DNA of 64,000 bases from Agromyces sp. SYSU T00194 (GCF_040496035.1 NZ_JBEPJZ010000002.1:124001-188000); one strand, 5' to 3'. Counted from the first letter of the stretch, positions 53,052 to 61,608 are shown. The notes: generated by a model not told the origin, from the letters alone. Numbers and translations are program-made.

Positions 53052-53813
53052 TCACGTCGCGAGCGCCTCGTCGGGCACCCGCAGCGCATCGACCGCCAGG
53101 TCTCCCCGGATGCGCCGCATGAGCGCCACGACCTCGTCGACCACGTCCTCGGTGAGACCGGTGCACGTGACGGAGTAGGGGCCGAGCGGTTCGAGCCCAC
53201 GGGCGCGGATGCGGATGACCTCCCAGCCGACCTCGTTCAGCGCCGCGTCCTTCTCCTGGTCGGAGCCCTCCTTGAGCCCGCGGTGCGCGCGACCGCCGCG
53301 ACCGGGGTCGTCGTACTCCACGGCGATGCGCAGCTGCGGCACGAGGATGTCGGGCCAGACCTCCTGCCTCCCGTAGAACATGCGCGCCGTGCGCACCGCG
53401 TTCACGCGGTGGTGCAGGCGGATGCGACGGGCCAGCATGATGCGCAGGCGCTGCTCGGTCGCGGAGGTGCGCACCTTCAGTCCGGGCTTCATGAAGGCCA
53501 GGCCCGCCTCGCGCGCGGCGCCGGGCGACGCGGCGTTCCGGATGCACTTGGCGCAGCTCGGGCCCGTGAGCACCGCGCGCACGGACGCCCGGTAGCGATC
53601 GTGCCCGCGCGGGCAGCGCCACTCGTACTCGGCGCCCACGCGGGTCTCCACGGCGACCGCGCGCCGGTCGGGCGGTGCGGCCTTCGCGATGAGCTCGCGA
53701 CGCGAGCGCTGCGTCTCGTCGAGCAGCATGCACAGCGGGCACGGACGCGACAGCGCGACCACGCCGTCGCCGCGCGGGGCGCCGTGGCCGCAGCCGAAGC
53801 GCACCGCGGTCAT
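53052..53813 (-). CDS. Zinc-ribbon protein with a Vsr/DUF559-like endonuclease domain
   Basis: Protein of 253 aa, not assigned to a named family. The N-terminus has cysteines at 8, 25 and 28 (CPLC), followed by a treble-clef-like zinc site WRCPRGH-x15-CAKC with Cys67, His71, Cys87 and Cys90. The C-terminal half resembles PD-(D/E)xK nucleases of the DUF559/Vsr type: Asp155 in WPDILVPQLRIAVEYDD, Glu166 and Asp168, Lys188 in DQEKDAAL, then NEVGWEVIRIRARG. I infer DNA binding through the zinc ribbon and possible nicking or cleavage. It is divergent from a family A DNA polymerase 119 bases away. Start ATG 53813 fits the homologous region; the longer frame is shadow. Confidence 0.7.
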   Translation of the reverse strand: MTAVRFGCGHGAPRGDGVVALSRPCPLCMLLDETQRSRRELIAKAAPPDRRAVAVETRVGAEYEWRCPRGHDRYRASVRAVLTGPSCAKCIRNAASPGAAREAGLAFMKPGLKVRTSATEQRLRIMLARRIRLHHRVNAVRTARMFYGRQEVWPDILVPQLRIAVEYDDPGRGGRAHRGLKEGSDQEKDAALNEVGWEVIRIRARGLEPLGPYSVTCTGLTEDVVDEVVALMRRIRGDLAVDALRVPDEALAT

Positions 53814-53932
53814 CGCACGGCTCCGAGGCCGGGAGCGGGCGCGGGATGCTGCGTCGTCGTCATGCCCCGGATGCTCCCACCACCCGGCGACACCGGCACC
53901 CCGCGTCCCCGGTGCAGGCCAGAATGGGAGGC

Positions 53933-55657
53933 GTGCACCTCCTCCTCGCCCGCGCCGCATCGGGCGCGGCCTCGATCGTGCACCTCGAGGAGGGCACGGT
54001 CGAGCGGCTGGCCGACGCCGACCTGCCGGTGCGGGTGGCCGAACTCGAGACGCGTGGGCCGCGCTGGGTCTGGAGCGACACGCGCCACTGGTACCGGCCG
54101 CTGCTCGCCGCGGGCGTGCGCGTCGAGCGCTGCCACGACCTGCGGCTGGCCCGCGCCATCCTCCGCGCGTCGAGCCTGGTCGAGGGCTACGACGCCGCCG
54201 AGGGCCACGACGCCGGCTGGGACGCCCCGCCCGCGGAGCCGCTGCCGTCGGCCGCATCCCGCGGCACGCCGCTGTTCGAGTTCGGCGAGCTCGAGGCATC
54301 CGTCGCGCCGACCCGCAGCGTCGACCTCCACTCGGCACCCGAGTCCACCGCCGAGTACGACCGGCAGCGGGCCGCGATCGAGGCGTCGGGAGCGGATGCG
54401 CCGAGGCTGCGCCTCCTCCTCGCGGCGGAGTCGGCGGGAGCGCTCGTCGCCGCCGAGATCCACGCGGGCGGCATTCCGTGGCGCCGCGACGCCCACGAGG
54501 CGGTGCTCGAGGCGGCGCTCGGCGATCGACCGGCCAGCGGGCGCAAGCCGCGTCGCCTCGAGGAGCTGCAGGCCGAGATCGCCGACGCGCTCGGCGGCCC
54601 GGTGCAGCCCGACTCCCAGTCGGAGCTCCTGCGCGCCCTGCAGCGGGCGGGCCTGCCGGTGCGCACGACGCGGGCGTGGGAGCTGCAGGAGGTCGACCAC
54701 CCGGCGATCGCGCCGCTGCTGCAGTACAAGAAGCTCGCGCGCCTGCTCGCCGCGAACGGCTGGGCCTGGCTCGACGAGTGGGTGCGCGACGGCCGGTTCC
54801 GTCCCGACTACCTGCCGGGCGGCGTGGTCACCGGCCGGTGGGCGACCCGCGGGGGAGGCGCGCTGCAGCTGCCCAAGGCGGTGCGCGGCGCCGTGGTCGC
54901 CGACCCCGGGTGGCGGCTCGTGGTCGCCGACGTGGCGCAGCTCGAGCCGCGCGTGCTCGCTGCGATGGCCGGCGACCGGGCGATGGCCGAGTCCGCTCGC
55001 GGCGCCGACCTGTACGACGGCATCGTGCGGCGCGGCGTCGTCGCCACCCGCGACGAGGCGAAGGTCGCCATGCTCGGCGCCATGTACGGCGCGTCGAGCG
55101 GCGACGGCGGCCGGCTCGCGCCGCGGCTCGGGCGGGCGTACCCGCAGGCGATGGGCCTCGTCGACGCCGCCGCGCGCGTCGGCGAGTCCGGAGGCGTCGT
55201 GACGACCCTCCTGGGGCGCTGCTCGCCCGCGCCCTCCGCCGACTGGCGCGCGCTGCAGTCGGCCGCCTCGCAGCCCGACGCCACGCCCGCCGACGAGCGG
55301 CGGGCCCGCACCACGGCGCGTGAATGGGGCCGGTTCACCCGCAACTTCGTGGTGCAGGGCACCGCGGCGGAGTGGGCGCTGTGCTGGCTGGCCGAGATCC
55401 GCCGCGGGCTGCACGCCCTCGAGGTGCCCGTCACGGCACGCCGGTCGACCGCCGCCGGCCCGGTGTTCGCGGGCCGCCCGCACCTGGTCTACTTCCTCCA
55501 CGACGAGGTCATCGTGCACGCTCCGGCGGGGTGCGCGGATGCGGCCGCCGACGTGGTGCGCGACGCCGCCGTGCGCGCGGGCGAGCTGCTGTTCGGGGAT
55601 GCGCCGGTCGACTTCCCGCTCGACCTCGCGATCGTCGACCGCTACTCCGACGCGTGA
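53933..55657 (+). CDS. Family A DNA polymerase with degenerate 3'-5' exonuclease region
   Basis: Polymerase of 574 aa, about 60 percent of the length of PolA and without a 5' nuclease domain. Motif A is VVADVAQLEPRVLA near residue 331 with the catalytic Asp, motif B is RDEAKVAMLGAMYG near 373 with the Arg/Lys pair but Met where Phe is usual, and motif C is FLHDEVIVH near 522. The N-terminal region (residues 1-180) sits where the exonuclease would be but lacks DxE and other acidic exonuclease motifs. Actinobacterial genomes often annotate it as bifunctional exonuclease/polymerase; proofreading looks unlikely. GTG 53933 lies 7 nt after CAGAAT (53920-53925), leaderless. Confidence 0.85.
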   Translation: MHLLLARAASGAASIVHLEEGTVERLADADLPVRVAELETRGPRWVWSDTRHWYRPLLAAGVRVERCHDLRLARAILRASSLVEGYDAAEGHDAGWDAPPAEPLPSAASRGTPLFEFGELEASVAPTRSVDLHSAPESTAEYDRQRAAIEASGADAPRLRLLLAAESAGALVAAEIHAGGIPWRRDAHEAVLEAALGDRPASGRKPRRLEELQAEIADALGGPVQPDSQSELLRALQRAGLPVRTTRAWELQEVDHPAIAPLLQYKKLARLLAANGWAWLDEWVRDGRFRPDYLPGGVVTGRWATRGGGALQLPKAVRGAVVADPGWRLVVADVAQLEPRVLAAMAGDRAMAESARGADLYDGIVRRGVVATRDEAKVAMLGAMYGASSGDGGRLAPRLGRAYPQAMGLVDAAARVGESGGVVTTLLGRCSPAPSADWRALQSAASQPDATPADERRARTTAREWGRFTRNFVVQGTAAEWALCWLAEIRRGLHALEVPVTARRSTAAGPVFAGRPHLVYFLHDEVIVHAPAGCADAAADVVRDAAVRAGELLFGDAPVDFPLDLAIVDRYSDA

Positions 55658-55846
55658 GGGTGCCGAGCCGTACGCCCCGGTCGTCCGGATCGGCGTGGGC
55701 GAACCGCGGATCACACCCTTGTCATTCCGGGCCTCGTGGGGGAAGATTGCCTCGACGCGAGGCGACTCGCGCCGACAGCTGAACACGAAGCTCCATCCGT
55801 GCCCGAGGTCGTAGGGGAAGACGCACCTCGAGAAACGGAGCAGGAG

Positions 55847-56365
55847 ATGACGGATGCAACTCGGCAGGCCATGCCTGCGCGGGGCGTGGTCTACGTGCAC
55901 TCGGCGCCTCGCGCACTCTGCCCGCACGTGGAGTGGGCCATCGGTCGCGCACTGGGCCAGGCGGTGAGCCTGGACTGGGCCGACCAGCCGGTGCTGCGCG
56001 GCGCCCAGCGCGCCGAGGTGTACTGGGAGGCAACCCAGGGCACGGGCGCGGCCATCGCATCGTCGCTGCGCGGGTGGGAGCACCTGCGATTCGAGGTCAC
56101 CGAGGACCCGTCTCCGGGCTCCGACGGCGCGCGGTGGATGCACACGCCCGACCTCGGGGTGTTCCACGCGCAGCTCGACACGTCGGGGAACGTGGTCGTC
56201 CCCGAGGACCGGGTCCGGTACGCCATGGAGATCGCGGGCGCCGATGCCGTCGAGCTGCACCGCGAGCTGCGCCTCGCGCTCGGGCAGGAATGGGACGACG
56301 AACTGGAGCCGTTCCGCCACGCGAGCGACTTCGCACCCGTGGTCTGGCTGCACAAGGTGGGGTAG
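55847..56365 (+). CDS. DUF3145 family protein
   Basis: Actinobacteria-specific protein of 172 aa, function unknown. The start MPARGVVYVHSAPRALCPHVEWAIGRAL and the end EWDDELEPFRHASDFAPVVWLHKVG are diagnostic of DUF3145. The ATG at 55847 is preceded by GGAGCAGGAG; the frame extends 37 codons upstream with no similarity. The 189-base gap from the polymerase gene shows nothing I can name. The gene converges on ccdA with a strong hairpin between (56462-56497). Confidence 0.88.
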   Translation: MTDATRQAMPARGVVYVHSAPRALCPHVEWAIGRALGQAVSLDWADQPVLRGAQRAEVYWEATQGTGAAIASSLRGWEHLRFEVTEDPSPGSDGARWMHTPDLGVFHAQLDTSGNVVVPEDRVRYAMEIAGADAVELHRELRLALGQEWDDELEPFRHASDFAPVVWLHKVG

Positions 56366-56461
56366 CGGTCGGGCCCGCGCACCGGGCCGCGTGGCGCTCC
56401 GCGTCGTCGGATGAGGGATTCCCCGGCGGTGCGTGCGAGCGAAACGCACCCGGTTCGCCCC

Positions 56462-56497
56462 GCGGGCGGCGGATGCCACGAGGCATCCGCCGCCCGC
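56462..56497. terminator. Bidirectional terminator of 16 bp built from GGATGCC/GGCATCC
   Basis: A perfect 16-bp stem with the tetraloop ACGA; the core is GGGCGGCGGATGCC (56464-56477) and GGCATCCGCCGCCC (56482-56495), extended by two G-C pairs. It lies between convergent DUF3145 and ccdA genes. The loop-proximal seven pairs are an inverted copy of the over-represented heptamer. Confidence 0.85.
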
Positions 56498-56523
56498 CCC
56501 CCATGTTGGCGCGTGGCGATGCG

Positions 56524-57273
56524 TCAGGGCAGCAGCGACCGCTCGAGCTCCTCGATGGGGGCGTACCAGCCCTGGTCGAGCACGAAGGTCTGCAGCGTCT
56601 TGTCGAGCCCCAGCACCACGCCGACGCCGACGATCACCAGCAGCACGCCGACCGTGCGGCGCAACCACCCGCTCGGGTCCGCGAGCCAGCCGAGCCGCCG
56701 TGCGAGGCCCTGCCCGGCGAGCCCGATGAGCAGCAGCGCCAGCGCGAGCCCCAGCGCGTACACCGACACGTAGAGCGTGCCCGCGGCCAGCGAAGCCGGC
56801 AGCACCGTGGCGACGATCAGCGCATAGGTCGGGCTGCAGCTCGAGAACGCGGGCCCGAGCGCGGCGCCGAGCAGCACGTCGCCGCCCAGCCCGCCGCGAC
56901 GGTAGCCGGCATCGAGCAGCCGCCCGCCGCGCGCCTGCAACCCGGTCGCGAGCTGGATGCGCTCCCACGTGCGCGGCATCGCGAGGGTCAGCCCGAACAC
57001 GGCCACGATCACGCCGGACAGGAGCTGCCAGACCAGCACCGGCACGCCCAGCAGCGCCGTCGTCGCCTTCAGCAGCATCGTGAACGCCACGACGGACACG
57101 GCGAGGCTGGCCGCGATGACGAACGGGCGGTACCAGGCGCGCTCGGCGACCTCGGCGTCGGTGGAGCTGCGCACGACCGAGCCGCCCACGATCACGGGCA
57201 GCAGCGGCAGCACGCACGGCGCGAGCACCGTGAGCACGCCCGCGGCGAATGCGGCGAGGGTCAGTGCGAGCAC
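56524..57273 (-). CDS. ccdA: CcdA-type thiol-disulfide transmembrane reductase
   Basis: Membrane protein of about 249 aa that passes electrons from cytoplasmic thioredoxin to the outside for cytochrome c maturation or redox repair. The two redox cysteines are in LAPCVLPLLPVIVGGS and FSSCSPTYALIVATVLP, with six hydrophobic segments. The start is uncertain: GTG 57273 lies 9 bases past the thioredoxin gene stop with GGGAG upstream, and no ATG exists. It is coupled to a membrane-anchored thioredoxin, its natural electron acceptor. Confidence 0.88.
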   Translation of the reverse strand: MLALTLAAFAAGVLTVLAPCVLPLLPVIVGGSVVRSSTDAEVAERAWYRPFVIAASLAVSVVAFTMLLKATTALLGVPVLVWQLLSGVIVAVFGLTLAMPRTWERIQLATGLQARGGRLLDAGYRRGGLGGDVLLGAALGPAFSSCSPTYALIVATVLPASLAAGTLYVSVYALGLALALLLIGLAGQGLARRLGWLADPSGWLRRTVGVLLVIVGVGVVLGLDKTLQTFVLDQGWYAPIEELERSLLP

Positions 57274-57281
57274 GGCCGGCG

Positions 57282-57830
57282 TCAGCTCCCGGCGATGCCG
57301 AGCGCGGCGAGCGACGGCGCGAGCACGGGCTGCTCGTAGGCCACGTAGCGGTCGACGAGCGCACCGGAGCCGTCCACGTGCACGAGCGTCGTCTGCAGCG
57401 TCACGCCGTACTGCGCGCGCAGGTCCTGGTGCGAGTCGTAGTCGACCTTCAGCACCGTGACGCCGTCGGGCACCCCGGAGGCCAGGATGTCGGCCTCGAG
57501 CGCGCGGCACTGCACGCACCAGGTCGCATGGAAGAACAGCACGCGCTCGCCCTCGGCGGCGTCGAGCGCGGCAGGGGAGTAGTCGACGTACGCACCCGGC
57601 GTCGCGGCGTCGGGTGCGGCACCGGAGGCATCCGCGGCATCCGCCGACTCCGTGGTCCCGCCGTCCTCGGTGGCGTCCGGGGTCGCGGGCTCGGCCGCGG
57701 CGCGCGCCGACGGCGATGCGGCGGTCTCGACGGCGTCGTCGCCGCCCGTCGCTGCGAAGACCACGGCGGTGGCGATGCCGCCGGCGACGAGCACGCCGAC
57801 GACGGTGAGGGCGATGGATCGGGGAGTCAC
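57282..57830 (-). CDS. Membrane-anchored thioredoxin-fold protein
   Basis: Protein of 182 aa: a signal anchor near residues 6-28 (IALTVVGVLVAGGIATAVVFAA), a disordered Ala/Thr/Asp/Glu/Ser-rich linker (31-80), and a thioredoxin domain with WCVQC (Cys105, Cys108) in VLFFHATWCVQCRALEADIL, and a TT(cis-Pro region) LQTTLVHVDG. The cis-Pro of typical thioredoxins is Thr here. It faces the outside of the membrane and should exchange electrons with CcdA encoded next to it. GTG 57830 lies 6 nt after CATGAT on the minus strand. Confidence 0.87.
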   Translation of the reverse strand: MTPRSIALTVVGVLVAGGIATAVVFAATGGDDAVETAASPSARAAAEPATPDATEDGGTTESADAADASGAAPDAATPGAYVDYSPAALDAAEGERVLFFHATWCVQCRALEADILASGVPDGVTVLKVDYDSHQDLRAQYGVTLQTTLVHVDGSGALVDRYVAYEQPVLAPSLAALGIAGS

Positions 57831-57872
57831 GCGCCCATCATGGCATCCGGCCGCGCATGCGCACGGACGGTT

Positions 57873-57916
57873 CGCGCGGCCGTCACCACCTCGTAAGGAG
57901 TGGCGACGGCCGCGCG
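57873..57916 (-). terminator. Terminator after fabF
   Basis: CGCGCGGCCGTC (57873-57884) and GACGGCCGCGCG (57905-57916) form a perfect 12-bp stem; inside the loop CCAC/GTGG pair again. It begins 6 bases past the fabF stop and closes the fatty-acid locus. Confidence 0.8.
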
Positions 57917-57921
57917 GCGGG

Positions 57922-59157
57922 TCAGGCGGTGCGGAACGCCGCGACGGCGTTGTGGCCGCCGAACCCGAAGGAGTTGCTGATCGCCAGCGCGTCGCCGTCG
58001 CCCAGCGCGCGCGGCTCGGTGACGACGTCGAGCGGGATCTCCGGATCCTGCTCCGACAGGTTGATCGTCGGCGGCATGACGCGCTCGGAGAGCGCGAGCA
58101 CCGTGAACATGGCCTCGATCGCGCCGGCGCCGCCGAGCAGGTGGCCGGTGGACGACTTGGTCGCGGTCACGGCGATGTCGTCGAGCCCGTCGCCGAACAC
58201 GCGGCGGAGCGCGTTGTACTCGGCGATGTCGCCCACGGGCGTGCTCGTCGCGTGCGCGTTGATGTGGCGCACGTCGGACAGCTCGGCGCCCGCGTTGCGC
58301 ACGGCGGCGATCATGGCGCGGGCCGCGGCCGACCCCTCGGGGTCGGGTGCCGTGATGTGGTACGCGTCGCTCGTGATCGCCCCGCCGAGCACCTCGGCGT
58401 AGATGCGGGCGCCGCGGGCCCTGGCGTGCTCCTCGGTCTCGAGCACGAGCGCAGCAGCGCCCTCGCCGAGCACGAACCCGTCGCGACTCACGTCGTAGGG
58501 GCGCGAGGCGACCGACGGGTCGTCGTTGCGGCGCGACAGCGCCTGCATCGACGCGAACGCGGCGATGGGCAGCGGGTGGATGGCCGCCTCCGAGCCGCCG
58601 GCGATGACGACGTCGGCCAGGCCGTCCTGCAGGTGATCGTAGGCGTTCACGATCGCCTCGGTGCTCGAGGCGCAGGCCGACACGACGGTGCGGATGCCGG
58701 CGCGCGCGTGCAGGTCCATGCCGATCGCCGCGCCCGGGCCGTTGGGCATGAGCATCGGGACGGTCATGGGCAGCACGCGGCGCGGGCCGCGCTCGCGCAG
58801 GGTGTCCCACGCGTCGAGCAGCGTCCAGACGCCGCCGATGCCGGTCGACCAGTCGACGGCGAGCCGCTCGGGCGCGACCTCGGGCGCACCGGCGTCGGCC
58901 CAGGCCTCGCGGCCGGCGACGAGCGCGAACTGGCTCGACGGGTCGAGACGCTTGGTCTCGTGCCGCGCGAGCACGTCCGCGGTGGGCACGGCGGCCTGCG
59001 CGGCGAAGGTGACGGGCAGCTCGTGCTCCGAGGCCCATCCGGCCTCGATGCTGGTGGCGCCGGAGGTTCCGGCGAGGAGCGCCTTCCAGGTGTCGACGGC
59101 GGTGCCGCCGAGCGGTGTGGTGGCGCCGATTCCCGTGACGACGATCTTCTTGGTCAT
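57922..59157 (-). CDS. fabF: Beta-ketoacyl-ACP synthase II
   Basis: Elongating condensing enzyme of type II fatty-acid synthesis, 411 aa. The catalytic triad is visible: Cys in VSACASSTEAIVNAYD, His in INAHATSTPVGD and His in TKSSTGHLLGGAGA; the C-terminal GFGGHN is intact. ATG 59157 fits MTKKIVVTGIGATTPLGGTA; the frame stays open 24 codons upstream without homology. It is the last gene of aceE-fasR-fabD-fabH-acpP-fabF, a conserved actinobacterial order, and is followed by a strong hairpin. Confidence 0.96.
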   Translation of the reverse strand: MTKKIVVTGIGATTPLGGTAVDTWKALLAGTSGATSIEAGWASEHELPVTFAAQAAVPTADVLARHETKRLDPSSQFALVAGREAWADAGAPEVAPERLAVDWSTGIGGVWTLLDAWDTLRERGPRRVLPMTVPMLMPNGPGAAIGMDLHARAGIRTVVSACASSTEAIVNAYDHLQDGLADVVIAGGSEAAIHPLPIAAFASMQALSRRNDDPSVASRPYDVSRDGFVLGEGAAALVLETEEHARARGARIYAEVLGGAITSDAYHITAPDPEGSAAARAMIAAVRNAGAELSDVRHINAHATSTPVGDIAEYNALRRVFGDGLDDIAVTATKSSTGHLLGGAGAIEAMFTVLALSERVMPPTINLSEQDPEIPLDVVTEPRALGDGDALAISNSFGFGGHNAVAAFRTA

Positions 59158-59238
59158 GACGATGGACTCTCTCGGGGAGGGGGTGGCGTGGGCATGTCGT
59201 GGGGCCGGCCGACGAGCGGCCGGCCCCACCCGATGCGA

Positions 59239-59487
59239 CTAGGCCTGGGCCTTGACGATGAAGCCGACGGCGTCGCCGACGGTCTTGAGGTTCTTGACCT
59301 CTTCGTCGGGGATCTTCACGTCGAACTTCTCCTCGGCGTTGACCACGATGGTCATCATCGAGATGGAGTCGATGTCGAGGTCGTCGGTGAACGACTTGTC
59401 CAGCTCGACCGTGTCGGTCGCGATGCCGGTCTCGTCGTTGATGAGCTCGGCCAGGCCGGCCAGGACTTCTTCGGTGGACAGTGCCAT
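59239..59487 (-). CDS. acpP: Acyl carrier protein
   Basis: Carrier of growing acyl chains, 82 aa, acidic. The phosphopantetheine site is Ser41 in DLDIDSISMMTIV, with DSI in place of the usual DSL. Helix III and the C-terminal EEKFDVKIPDEEVKNLKTVGD match the family. The ATG is preceded by AGGAGAAA. It lies between fabH and fabF in the fatty-acid operon; all partners for loading and elongation are adjacent. Confidence 0.97.
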   Translation of the reverse strand: MALSTEEVLAGLAELINDETGIATDTVELDKSFTDDLDIDSISMMTIVVNAEEKFDVKIPDEEVKNLKTVGDAVGFIVKAQA

Positions 59488-59553
59488 GGTGCGTTTCTCC
59501 TTGTGATGTCGCTCGTATGACCGGGGTTCAGTCTAGAGGGGGGTGGATGCGGC

Positions 59554-60558
59554 TCAGGGAAGAACCACGACTTGCGCGCCGAACACGAGCCCGGCGCCGA
59601 ACCCGATCTGCAGGGCGAGGCCGCCCGACAGCTCGGGGTGCTCGGTCAGCAGGCGGTGCGTCGCGAGCGGGATGGATGCGGCAGACGTGTTGCCGGTGGT
59701 CTCGATGTCGCGGGCGATGGCGACCGTGTCGGGCAGCCCGAGCTGCTTGGCGAACTCGTCGATGATGCGCATGTTCGCCTGGTGGGGGATGAAGGCGGCG
59801 AGGTCGGATGCCTCGACGCCGGCCGCCTCGAGCGCCTGCTTGGCGACCTTGGCCATCTCCCAGACGGCCCAGCGGAACACCGCGGGACCCTCCTGGCGGA
59901 GCGTCGGCCAGGCGGCCGTGCCGTCGCGGAACTCGGTGAGCTTGGCGTTCATCGAGACCACGTCGGCCTTCGAGCCGTCGGAGCCCCAGACCGTGCGCGA
60001 GATGCCGGGCGTCTCGCTCGGCCCGATCACCGCGGCGCCGGCGCCGTCGCCGAGCAGGAACGAGATCGAGCGGTCGGCGGGGTCGACCACGTCGGAGAGC
60101 TTCTCCGCGCCGATCACGAGCGCGTAGTGGGCGGCGCCGGTGCGGATCAGGGCGTCGGCCTGGGCCACTGCGTACGCGTAGCCGGCGCAGGCCGCGTTCG
60201 AGTCGTACGCGGCGGCCGGGTTCGCACCGACCCGGTCGGCGACGATCGCCGAGATCGACGGGGTCTGCAGGGTGTTGCTGATGGTCGCGACGATGACGAG
60301 GTCGATCTCGGCCGGGTCGACGCCCGACCGCTCGATCGCCTCCTTCGCGGCCTCGGTGGCGAGGTCGACCGCACCGATCCCGGCGCTGGCGCGCGTGCGC
60401 GTGACGATCCCGGTGCGCTGGCGGATCCACTCGTCGGAGGAGTCGATCGGCCCGATCAGGTCGTCGTTGGGCACGATGCGGTCGCCGCGGGCCGCGCCCA
60501 GAGCGAGGATGCGCGTGTATGCGGGGCCGGTGGCCTGCTTGAGGGTGGGGGTCGTCAT
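59554..60558 (-). CDS. fabH: Beta-ketoacyl-ACP synthase III
   Basis: Initiating condensing enzyme of 334 aa that joins acyl-CoA primers to malonyl-ACP. Catalytic residues are Cys in SNAACAGYAYAVAQAD, His in FIPHQANMRIIDEF and Asn in ETTGNTSAASIP. The start MTTPTLKQATGPAYTRILALG follows 29 bases after the fabD stop; a far longer frame is fabD shadow. Actinobacterial FabH often prefers branched primers, which would give the iso/anteiso fatty acids typical of this group; that preference is inferred, not visible. Confidence 0.96.
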   Translation of the reverse strand: MTTPTLKQATGPAYTRILALGAARGDRIVPNDDLIGPIDSSDEWIRQRTGIVTRTRASAGIGAVDLATEAAKEAIERSGVDPAEIDLVIVATISNTLQTPSISAIVADRVGANPAAAYDSNAACAGYAYAVAQADALIRTGAAHYALVIGAEKLSDVVDPADRSISFLLGDGAGAAVIGPSETPGISRTVWGSDGSKADVVSMNAKLTEFRDGTAAWPTLRQEGPAVFRWAVWEMAKVAKQALEAAGVEASDLAAFIPHQANMRIIDEFAKQLGLPDTVAIARDIETTGNTSAASIPLATHRLLTEHPELSGGLALQIGFGAGLVFGAQVVVLP

Positions 60559-60587
60559 GGGTGCTCTCTGTCGGGGTCGGGTGCCGC

Positions 60588-61508
60588 TCACGCGACGGCG
60601 TCGAGGAGGTCGCGCGCAGCGGCCAGGTCGTCGGGCGTCTTGACCGCGACCGACGGCACGCCGCGCAGCCCGCGCTTGGCGAGGCCGACCAGCGCGCCCG
60701 CCGGTGCCAGTTCGATGATGCCCGAGACGCCGCGGTCGGCGAAGGACGCCATGCACAGGTCCCAGCGCACGGGCGATGAGACCTGTCCGACGATGAGCTC
60801 GAGGTAGCGGGCGCCCGATTCGACGATCGACCCGTCGTTGTTGGTCCAGAGCGGCAGCGACGGGTCGTGCACGTCGAGGGTGCCGGCCGCCTCGGCGAGT
60901 CGATCGACCGCGGGAGCCATGTACGCCGTGTGGAATGCGCCGGCGACCTGGAGCGGCACCACGCGTGCGCCGCGCGGGGCGTCCTCGGCGAGCTTCGCGA
61001 GCGCGTCGCGGGCGCCCGCGACGACGACCTGGCCGCCGCCGTTGACGTTCGCCGGCGCCAGGCCGAGCTCGGCGAGCTTCGCGTCGAGCGACTCGGCGTC
61101 GCCGCCGAGCACCGCGCTCATGCCCGTCTCCTCGAGGGCGGCCGCGTCGGCCATCGCCCGCCCGCGCACGGCGACGAGCCGCATCGCGTCGTGCTCCGAG
61201 AGCACGCCTGCGCCCGCTGCGGCGGTCAGCTCGCCGACCGAGTGCCCGGCGATGCCGCCGATGCGCTCGCGTCCGCCGTCTTCGGTGAGCGCTCGCAACG
61301 TCATCAGGCCCGCGGCGACGATCAGCGGCTGGGCGATCGCCGTGTCGCGGATCGTGTCCGCATCGCTCTCGGTGCCGTGCCGCACGAGGTCGACGCCGGC
61401 GGCATCCGACAGCTCGGCCAGGTGGGCGGCGTACGACGGCTCTGCGAGCCAGGGCGAGAGGAAGCCGGGGGTCTGGGATCCCTGACCCGGGCACACGACG
61501 ACGATCAC
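60588..61508 (-). CDS. fabD: Malonyl-CoA:ACP transacylase
   Basis: Transfers malonyl groups from CoA to ACP; 306 aa. Motifs are CPGQGSQTPGFL at the N-terminus, the nucleophile Ser in IAGHSVGELTAAAGAG, and QVAGAFHTAYMAPA with the catalytic His. GTG 61508 fits the family start and lies 6 nt after CAGACT (minus strand, 61515-61520), so the mRNA may be leaderless. No good -35 is visible, consistent with an activator-dependent promoter; the activator FasR is encoded just upstream. Confidence 0.95.
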   Translation of the reverse strand: MIVVVCPGQGSQTPGFLSPWLAEPSYAAHLAELSDAAGVDLVRHGTESDADTIRDTAIAQPLIVAAGLMTLRALTEDGGRERIGGIAGHSVGELTAAAGAGVLSEHDAMRLVAVRGRAMADAAALEETGMSAVLGGDAESLDAKLAELGLAPANVNGGGQVVVAGARDALAKLAEDAPRGARVVPLQVAGAFHTAYMAPAVDRLAEAAGTLDVHDPSLPLWTNNDGSIVESGARYLELIVGQVSSPVRWDLCMASFADRGVSGIIELAPAGALVGLAKRGLRGVPSVAVKTPDDLAAARDLLDAVA

Positions 61509-61514
61509 CGTTCC

Positions 61515-61579
61515 AGTCTGCCAACGCGACGCGCGGCGCGAGTGTGCATGCTCGACAAGGCTCGGCGCGAACCGTTGTC
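61515..61579 (-). promoter_or_regulatory. fabD promoter and candidate FasR-binding dyad
   Basis: On the minus strand CAGACT (61515-61520) is the -10 with no recognisable -35. Upstream lies an interrupted dyad, GACAA (61554-61558) and TTGTC (61575-61579), 16 nt apart, placed where an activator would bind. The whole 100-base fasR-fabD gap holds no other clear signal. Confidence 0.4.
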
Positions 61580-61608
61580 CAGATGCCACAGCGACATCCG
61601 GGAACGGA

